A stretch of DNA of 12,180 bases. Origin: Candidatus Nitrotoga sp. CP45. GTDB taxonomy: Bacteria; Bacteroidota; Bacteroidia; Flavobacteriales; Flavobacteriaceae. Of this stretch, positions 7,588-12,180 are shown piece after piece. The stretch lies in the NCBI GenBank assembly GCA_943329165.2, contig CALQCV020000033.1:1-12180 (forward strand), written 5' to 3'. Below the pieces are notes generated by a model. It saw nothing but the letters and a program-made list of their open reading frames with translations, made no database searches and was not told the DNA's origin. Numbering within the stretch: the stretch's first letter is position 1; every line of letters begins with the position of its first letter. The position numbers were made by a program, and so were the translations under genes.

Positions 7588-8591
7588 ATTAAATCATCTT
7601 CATTCAAAAAATCCCATTTCGATTTATTGCTTTTCAAATTTCTACCGATAACTGCTTTAAAATTTTGAGCAGCTATACCAAATCCTTTTGGTTTTTTACT
7701 TTCTAAATCTTCAAAAGTAATAATATGTCCTGCAGGTATATCTTTATTGATGGCTAATGATTTCTCAAAGATAGATTTTAGTTCATTAAAAGCATCATTA
7801 CTGTTTTTATTGATTGGATTTTGGGTAGCCAATTTAATATCATTAACACTTTCAACTAATTGTTTTGTTTCTTCCAAAGTTAACGAAGCCATGGCGTCAG
7901 GACCAAAAAGATCGCGATGAAATACTAAATGAAACTCTAAAATTTCAGCCCCAAGCGCAACAGCTGCTATACCTGTAGAAATCTTTGCAGAATGGTCTGA
8001 AAAACCTATTGGAACCTGATATCGTTCTTTTAATTCTTTGATTACATTCAATCCGAATTGTTCGGGCAAAGTTGGATAGGCTGTTGTGCATTGCAATATT
8101 GAAAACTTGGCGTTTTTACTTTTAAGGAAATTAATTGTTTCATCCAATTCGGCAAAGCTGCTCATTCCTGATGAAATAATAATAGGTTTGCCCGTTCTTG
8201 TGATTTTTTCCAAAAGCAGCAAATTAGTTACTTCGCCGGAACCAATTTTATAAGTGTGAACACCTATTTCTTCTAGCCAATCAACAGCGAGGTTACTGAA
8301 TGGTGAACAAATGAAATCCAAGCCAACTTCGTCACAATGATTTTTGATGTCCTTCCATTGCTCCATTGTAAATTCCATTCGTTTCCAATAATCAAAACGC
8401 GTGACATCTTCTTTAGAAAATTTTACACGGAAAGGTTCATGAATACTACTTTCTGCTTCGGCTATATGCATTTGAAACTTAATAGCTTGAACTCCAGTAT
8501 TAGCAACAGCCTCTATATAGGAATGGAGAATTCCCAAACTTCCATCGTGTGCTTGTGCAATTTCGGCAATTAAATAGGGTTTATTGTTCAT
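7584..8591 (-). CDS. neuB: N-acetylneuraminate/nonulosonate synthase (NeuB family)
   Basis: A complete NeuB-type synthase that condenses phosphoenolpyruvate with ManNAc or a related sugar to form a nonulosonic acid. I take the ATG at 8591-8589 as the start (335 residues); an adjacent TTG at 8594 would add one Met. The TIM-barrel domain shows LIAEIAQAHDG (7-17), AIKFQ (36-40), YKIGSGEVTN (114-123), IIISSGMSS (137-145), LQCTTAYPT (166-174) and GFSDHS (196-201). H200 and H221 correspond to the two metal-binding histidines of NeuB. A C-terminal SAF/antifreeze-like domain runs from about 275 to 335 (SLAINKDIPAGHIITFEDL, then GFGIAAQ and IGRNL). The stretch around H221 is unusual: EFHLVFHRDLFGPDAMAS instead of the common EKHFTLD...GPD. 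A 30-nt gap separates it from the upstream broken glycosyltransferase gene, the widest gap in the window. Confidence 0.92.
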   Translation of the reverse strand: MNNKPYLIAEIAQAHDGSLGILHSYIEAVANTGVQAIKFQMHIAEAESSIHEPFRVKFSKEDVTRFDYWKRMEFTMEQWKDIKNHCDEVGLDFICSPFSNLAVDWLEEIGVHTYKIGSGEVTNLLLLEKITRTGKPIIISSGMSSFAELDETINFLKSKNAKFSILQCTTAYPTLPEQFGLNVIKELKERYQVPIGFSDHSAKISTGIAAVALGAEILEFHLVFHRDLFGPDAMASLTLEETKQLVESVNDIKLATQNPINKNSNDAFNELKSIFEKSLAINKDIPAGHIITFEDLESKKPKGFGIAAQNFKAVIGRNLKSNKSKWDFLNEDDLI

Positions 8592-8621
8592 CAAAATATA
8601 TTGAAATGGAAGTAAAAATAA
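8592..8621 (-). other. 30-nt gap upstream of neuB, no clear promoter
   Basis: This is the longest non-coding stretch in the window. It is AT-rich and lies between the stop of the frameshifted glycosyltransferase and the neuB start. I see no Shine-Dalgarno-like GGAG, no hairpin and no convincing Bacteroidota promoter pair (TTTG near -33 and TAnnTTTG near -7). It is most likely only an intercistronic spacer that carries the neuB leader. Confidence 0.4.
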
Positions 8622-8939
8622 CTATTTTTTTGGTTTCCAATATATTTTTGCTTCGTTTAATTTGAGGTAATTGCTATATTCATCTGGAGTTAACCTATTT
8701 CTATTATAAATCAATTTTGGACCAGCCAAAATCAAATCAAGAATTGTCATAAATAAAGGCAAAACGACTTTAAAATTTCCTTTAAAAACATTGTTTTTGC
8801 ATTGCATCCAAATAGAATAGACCAGCTTTTTTGGGATTTTTGATTTTGGGAAAAACAAAAAATAATTATACCAATCGGCACGCAATGACCTTCTATAACG
8901 AAAGGCCAAATCATGGTAAATTTGTGTTCTTTTTTTTAA
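8622..8939 (-). pseudogene. C-terminal fragment of a frameshifted family 2 glycosyltransferase
   Basis: This frame is open from 8939 to the TAG at 8624-8622 but has no credible start; the only candidate near its beginning is a TTG at 8909. It reads KKRTQIYHDLAFRYRRSLR and then ADWYNYFLFFPKSKIPKKLV, continuing through YSIWMQCKNN to YLKLNEAKIYWKPKK. Basic RYRRSLRA.WYNY-type segments followed by an amphipathic stretch are familiar as the C-terminal part of bacterial GT2 enzymes of about 300 residues. I therefore read it as the tail of the gene starting at 9528, not as an independent small protein. Adding one base near each A-tract would join the frames into a protein of about 302 residues. If the sequence is correct, this tail is not translated as part of the enzyme unless slippage occurs. 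Confidence 0.75.
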
Positions 8940-9528
8940 TCAACACGATGCTGTACCAATAATTCGGGTACATAATGAACTTGCCATTTTTTTTAAATAA
9001 TTTTAAAGAAGCAAAGCGTTCTTCACCATAAAACTCGAACCATTCAGGATAATTTGGGATTTCTTGCCAGGCTTTCATTCGCCATACGTGACCACAACCA
9101 ACAAAGCTTTTTACTTGAACTTTTTTTTCCAAAGATGATTTGTCTATTGGCTCATTTTTATCCCAATAAATTCTTGTAGCAATAAGTCCGCATTTTGGGT
9201 TTTGACTGAAAAAAGATTCAATTATTTCAAAAGGATTATCTGTTAAAAAATTGGCATCATCATCAAGAGAAATGGCAAAATCTGCTATAGAATCATTTAG
9301 CATGCTATTTCTGCAAAATATATAACCTCTTGATTTTTTGTTTTTTTGTATAATAACTTTAGGGAAATGTTCTTTTAACATTTCAGAAGTTCCATCAGTG
9401 GATCCATCATCAAAAACAACAACTTCAAAATTGTTAGATTTAATTTTGTTAAATAACGAATTTAAAGTGTAAAATAAATTATCCTTTCTGTTTTTAGTCG
9501 AAATTAATATTGAAAAAAGAGGTTTCAT
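8911..9528 (-). CDS. Family 2 glycosyltransferase, catalytic N-terminal part of a frameshifted gene
   Basis: This is an open frame of 205 residues from the ATG at 9528-9526. The ATG overlaps the preceding stop (TGATG); a TTG at 9531 would add one residue. Residues 1-180 are a good GT-A catalytic domain: FSILISTKNRKDN (5-17), VVFDDGSTDGT (37-47), ISLDDDANF (86-94) holding the DXD metal site, and FEFYGEERFASLKLFKK (164-180), where EE matches the ED catalytic-base region. After the A8 tract encoding residues 179-181 the protein stops resembling the family and ends after about 25 odd residues (ending KKKNTNLP). The neighbouring frame over the same bases gives KWQVHYVPELLVQHRVD, with the expected HR motif. 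So the listed C-terminus is probably an artefact of a frameshift, and the gene should run on to 8622. Function: sugar transfer in glycan assembly, specificity unknown. Confidence 0.85.
   Translation of the reverse strand: MKPLFSILISTKNRKDNLFYTLNSLFNKIKSNNFEVVVFDDGSTDGTSEMLKEHFPKVIIQKNKKSRGYIFCRNSMLNDSIADFAISLDDDANFLTDNPFEIIESFFSQNPKCGLIATRIYWDKNEPIDKSSLEKKVQVKSFVGCGHVWRMKAWQEIPNYPEWFEFYGEERFASLKLFKKNGKFIMYPNYWYSIVLIKKKNTNLP
8929..8994 (-). other. Two A8 tracts bounding the frame breaks in the GT2 gene
   Basis: On the coding strand there are eight A at 8994-8987 and eight A at 8937-8930, 49 nt apart. Upstream of the first tract the enzyme is in frame 0. Between the tracts the family-like peptide KWQVHYVPELLVQHRVD lies in the frame reached by adding one base, and that frame meets TAA at 8938-8936. 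After the second tract the family-like tail lies in the frame reached by adding one more base; for example a T before the tract would give HRVDLKKRTQIYHD. The pattern fits two single-base losses in or next to homopolymers. A single loss of one A in the second tract would also open one continuous frame, but would drop the HR motif. A8 tracts elsewhere, at 10432-10439 and 10786-10793, keep their genes in frame. Confidence 0.7.
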
Positions 9529-10757
9529 CAAAAAGAGGTTTCAAATATTTTTTCCAAATATATTTCATTGGAATATTCAACTAAATCAGATCTGTTTAAC
9601 TGAAATAATTCAGGGTCTTTAGTCCAAATAGTATATAAAATTGTAATTATTTTTTCAATAGAATTTGCATCATTAGCTTCGCTCCAATAAGGATAATCAC
9701 TACCTAATAATCTTTTAACTTCACTATAATATGGTCCTAAAATAACAATTGGCTTATTTGCCTTAACACAATTAGGAAATTTGCCAGGAAGAAATGGGCT
9801 GATTTCAGAAATAGCTTCTAAAATAATATTAACAGATACATTCATTTCTAAAGTTTGCATCTTGTTATATTCCAGATAATTAAGGATAAAGATAGAATCA
9901 TTATTTTGATAACTTTCTAATAAAATTTTATGAGAATCATTACCGCCGATTAAATAAAGTTTAGAATTTTTAATGGCTTCTGGATGATTTTTTAGAAAAT
10001 TTAAATAACCTTCAATCAAGAATTTAGGGTTTCTTTGTTTCAAAAGATTACCACCATGCAAAAGTGAGAATTGATTCTTTACAAAAAAATTGGGTAACTC
10101 ATTTTTTATTTCCTCTTGATTGATTTGGTGTGGAATTATTACGCTTTTATTTTCAATAGCTGGAAAATAACTTTCTAACCAATCTTTAAGTAGCTGGCTT
10201 GGAAAGGCTAAATGTTTTGCTTTCTCAGTAATTTGTAACATAAAATTTTCTTTATGCTGATAACTTTTTTCAACCCAGTTGTAAGGTCTTGGATAAAAAT
10301 GAAAGGGATAAGGGTCATGAATATATGCTAACCATTTACTTTGCAACTCAGGAAGTTTTAACATGGCCCTGTGAGGTCTAAAACTTCCTCCTTTACTCAA
10401 AGTGAGAACTAAATCGGGGTTAAAATCCAAATTTTTTTTAATTGATTTTTTTATAGCTAGAGTGTCATTAGTATGCGTAAATGAAAACCCAATAAATCGC
10501 TCAATATCTTTATTGATATAAATTTTTGTAAGCCGTTGAAATGCTAAAACTAATCTTGATAAAATAAAAAATAAGCTTGTTCTGTTTTCTTTTATTAAAA
10601 GACAATCGATTCCAGAAAGCTTTATCTCTTTATGCGAAAAATGAAGTACTTTAAGCTCAAGTCCCACTTTTTTTAAATTAGTTATGAGTGCAACGTTTAC
10701 TTTGGAGGCACTACTATCTTCAACATTTATTGATTCTGAAATTACTAAAATTTTCAA
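9528..10757 (-). CDS. GT4-like (GT-B) glycosyltransferase, TTG start
   Basis: A complete 409-residue protein. The start is a TTG at 10757-10755 overlapping the wecB stop (TTGA). It is supported because the peptide begins at once with a typical GT-B strand, MKILVISESINVEDSSASKV, and the next Met is more than 100 residues downstream. The N-terminal domain includes DLVLTLSKGGSFRPHRAM (115-132) and LAYIHDPYPF (143-152), and reaches the inter-domain region at AFPSQLLKDWL (184-194) and VIIPHQI (206-212). The C-terminal domain starts FSLLHGGNLLKQRNP (230-244) and has KLYLIGG (266-272) and LPGKFPNCVKANKPIVILGP (323-342), the usual place of the donor phosphate-binding loop. The classical EX7E motif is not clear, so it is a divergent GT4 member. 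It should act in the cytoplasm on a lipid-linked acceptor. Its DNA is notably AT-rich. Substrates are unknown. Confidence 0.83.
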   Translation of the reverse strand: MKILVISESINVEDSSASKVNVALITNLKKVGLELKVLHFSHKEIKLSGIDCLLIKENRTSLFFILSRLVLAFQRLTKIYINKDIERFIGFSFTHTNDTLAIKKSIKKNLDFNPDLVLTLSKGGSFRPHRAMLKLPELQSKWLAYIHDPYPFHFYPRPYNWVEKSYQHKENFMLQITEKAKHLAFPSQLLKDWLESYFPAIENKSVIIPHQINQEEIKNELPNFFVKNQFSLLHGGNLLKQRNPKFLIEGYLNFLKNHPEAIKNSKLYLIGGNDSHKILLESYQNNDSIFILNYLEYNKMQTLEMNVSVNIILEAISEISPFLPGKFPNCVKANKPIVILGPYYSEVKRLLGSDYPYWSEANDANSIEKIITILYTIWTKDPELFQLNRSDLVEYSNEIYLEKIFETSF

Positions 10758-11854
10758 GCGTTGAGTTTTAATAAATATTCGACAATTTTTTTTGAAGCCT
10801 CTCCATCTCCATAAGGGTTTGAAGCATTAGATTTGAAAACATTTTTTAAAAAATAATTTGCCTTTTCAACTATTAATTCTTTGTTTGTTCCAACAAGAGT
10901 AGAAAATCCTTTGTCAACTCCTTCAGACCTTTCGGAAACTTCTCTTGTAACTAGTACATGCTTATTAAATGTTGGAGCTTCTTCTTGAATTCCACCAGAA
11001 TCTGAAATTATTAAACTGCATTTGTCTAATAACCAAACCATAATAGGATATTCAACAGGTTCTAAAAGATGAATATATTTATTTTTGCCAAGCAATTCAT
11101 AAACAGGTTTTTGAACATTAGGATTTAAATGAACTGGGAAAATTATATCAACTTCATTTATATTTGCAATTTGTAACAAAGCTTCACAAAAATCTAAATA
11201 GCCTTGACCAAAATTTTCTCTTCTATGACCTGTAACTAATATAAATTTTTTGTTTTCAAACGATTTAAAATCAAGTAATTGTTTATTTGAATATCCACTT
11301 TCAAGCTTCTGTTTTGCCCATATCAAAGCATCAATAACAGTATTTCCTGACACTAAAATTGTTTCTTCGGAAACACCTTCATTTATTAAATTTTGTTTTG
11401 AAAGTAATGTTGGAGTAAAATGATAATCTGCAATTCTTCCTGTAATTTGCCTATTTATTTCTTCAGGAAATGGTGCTAGTTTATTGTATGTTCTCAAACC
11501 TGCTTCAACATGTCCAACTTTAATATTTCTGTGAAAAGAAGCTAAAGCTACCATAGATGAAGTTGTTGTATCACCATGAACAAGAACCAAATCAGGGTTT
11601 ACATTGATTAAAATTTTATCGAATTCTGATAAAATTGTTGCACATAAATTATTCAATGTTTGATTTTCTTTCATCAAATTCAAATCATAATCGGGTAATA
11701 TTTCAAAAAAAGTCAATACTTGATCTAACATTTTTCTGTGTTGGGCAGTCACACATAGCTTTATATCAAAATTATTATTCTTTTTTAATTCATGAAAAAG
11801 TGGAGCCATTTTAATGGCTTCAGGGCGAGTACCAAAACAAATTAGGATTTTCAT
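10754..11854 (-). CDS. wecB: UDP-N-acetylglucosamine 2-epimerase, non-hydrolysing
   Basis: A complete 366-residue WecB/MnaA-type enzyme that interconverts UDP-GlcNAc and UDP-ManNAc in the cytoplasm. Signatures are CFGTRPEAIKMAPL (6-19), VHGDTTTS (92-99, with D95), GHVEAGLRT (114-122, with E117), PFPEEINRQ (128-136, with E131), LVTGHRRENFG (206-216, with H210), SDSGGIQEEAP (284-294) and a conserved RE...RSEGVD segment near 304-314. These include the acidic residues and the histidine known to matter for catalysis in this family. The length is normal. The ATG overlaps the stop of the upstream gene as ATGA, and its own TGA overlaps the TTG of the next gene. No wecC (UDP-ManNAc dehydrogenase) lies in the window, so UDP-ManNAc is either used directly or oxidised by an enzyme encoded elsewhere. 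Confidence 0.95.
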   Translation of the reverse strand: MKILICFGTRPEAIKMAPLFHELKKNNNFDIKLCVTAQHRKMLDQVLTFFEILPDYDLNLMKENQTLNNLCATILSEFDKILINVNPDLVLVHGDTTTSSMVALASFHRNIKVGHVEAGLRTYNKLAPFPEEINRQITGRIADYHFTPTLLSKQNLINEGVSEETILVSGNTVIDALIWAKQKLESGYSNKQLLDFKSFENKKFILVTGHRRENFGQGYLDFCEALLQIANINEVDIIFPVHLNPNVQKPVYELLGKNKYIHLLEPVEYPIMVWLLDKCSLIISDSGGIQEEAPTFNKHVLVTREVSERSEGVDKGFSTLVGTNKELIVEKANYFLKNVFKSNASNPYGDGEASKKIVEYLLKLNA

Positions 11855-12180
11855 GAATTAAAAATACTTTTTTTAATTCTATAAATGAAAAACTGAATTG
11901 GGAAAAAGAAATAAAATAATCTCCATTTCATTTTTTCAATTGCAGTTAAGCTCGCATTTTGTATTATGCCATCAAATAACTTAAATTCCTTGAAAGAAAA
12001 TGAATATTTAATAAAATAAGACAACAACGAATTGGTAAGCAAATTTTTACTATTTAAATTTTTAATCACTAATAAAATGGCATCGCTTTTTGATTTTCTT
12101 CGGATTGGATTATTGCTGTAAAATTCTCTAGTGTTCGAATTATTATGTTTTCTTCCAAAAAATAAAGTTTTATTAATTGA
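11851..12180 (-). CDS. C-terminal part of a probable glycosyltransferase, 5' end cut by window edge
   Basis: The frame ending in TGA at 11853-11851 stays open to the right edge, giving 109 residues of a larger protein. A GTG at 12069 could be mistaken for a start, but the frame is open upstream of it and encodes LFFGRKHNNSNTREFYSNNP, which looks like protein. The GRKHNNSNT segment resembles the H-N-N motif seen near the end of family 2 glycosyltransferases (R.H..N.S/T). The end is basic and aromatic (KMKWRLFYFFFPIQFFIYRI), compatible with membrane association, as is common for these enzymes. Operon position, just before wecB with a 4-nt overlap, also fits a glycosyltransferase. With the catalytic domain missing, the family call is tentative; the reading frame itself is secure. 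Confidence 0.72.
   Translation of the reverse strand, partial: SINKTLFFGRKHNNSNTREFYSNNPIRRKSKSDAILLVIKNLNSKNLLTNSLLSYFIKYSFSFKEFKLFDGIIQNASLTAIEKMKWRLFYFFFPIQFFIYRIKKSIFNS

Noticed and set aside
8622..8909. Independent 95-residue small protein starting at TTG 8909
   Set aside because: Its sequence reads as the tail of a GT2 enzyme, has no credible start, and follows directly on a catalytic domain that lacks its end; a frameshift fragment explains it better.
8930..8994. Programmed ribosomal frameshifting at the A8 tracts
   Set aside because: Restoring the family-like protein needs two separate shifts with a TAA between them, and no stimulatory hairpin or Shine-Dalgarno-like element is visible; mutation, slippage or sequence error is simpler.
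10432..10793. Long T-runs on the plus strand as possible intrinsic terminators
   Set aside because: They lie inside conserved coding sequence (Lys/Asn codons of the minus-strand genes) and have no preceding GC-rich hairpin.
1..12180. tRNA, rRNA, CRISPR array, insertion sequence, toxin-antitoxin or phage-defence genes
   Set aside because: I saw no tRNA cloverleaf, regular direct-repeat array, transposase motif or terminal inverted repeats; coding density by glycan genes leaves almost no free sequence.

Overview
The window looks like the interior of a polysaccharide (capsule, O-antigen or glycoprotein-glycan) biosynthesis locus from a Bacteroidota bacterium, most likely a member of the Flavobacteriaceae. 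The reasons are the AT-rich DNA, the protein style, tightly packed genes, and no convincing Shine-Dalgarno sequences before the starts. This placement comes from reading the sequence and was not confirmed by a search.

Every gene I can support lies on the minus strand, so transcription runs from the right edge to the left edge. The order is: a partial gene cut at the right edge (probably the C-terminus of a glycosyltransferase); wecB (non-hydrolysing UDP-GlcNAc 2-epimerase); a GT4-like glycosyltransferase; a family 2 glycosyltransferase split by frameshifts; neuB (nonulosonate synthase); neuC (hydrolysing UDP-GlcNAc 2-epimerase); a second family 2 glycosyltransferase; neuA (CMP-nonulosonate cytidylyltransferase); a class I methyltransferase-like protein; an AsnB-type amidotransferase; a 466-residue GT-B-like transferase; a hexapeptide-repeat O-acetyltransferase; and a GT4 glycosyltransferase cut at the left edge. 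All junctions are between a 4-nt overlap and a 30-nt gap. No terminator or internal promoter is visible, so this is one operon that continues past both edges.

The genes form a coherent pathway. NeuC, NeuB and NeuA supply a CMP-activated sialic-acid-like sugar. WecB supplies UDP-ManNAc. The several transferases assemble a repeat unit, and the acetyltransferase, the AsnB-like enzyme and perhaps the methyltransferase-like protein decorate it. No flippase, polymerase, priming transferase or export protein is present; these should lie outside the window.

The strongest anomaly is the family 2 glycosyltransferase at 8622-9528. Its catalytic N-terminus, a conserved HR-motif segment and its C-terminus lie in three different frames, with the joins at or next to two A8 tracts 49 nt apart. 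Other points of interest are a NeuB/NeuC pair with subfamily signatures unlike the enterobacterial enzymes, two mechanistically different UDP-GlcNAc 2-epimerases in one operon, a family 2 transferase with SSH where a DXD motif is expected, and patchy base composition that suggests mosaic assembly. I found no clearly undescribed system; this is an accessory glycan locus with a few unusual details.
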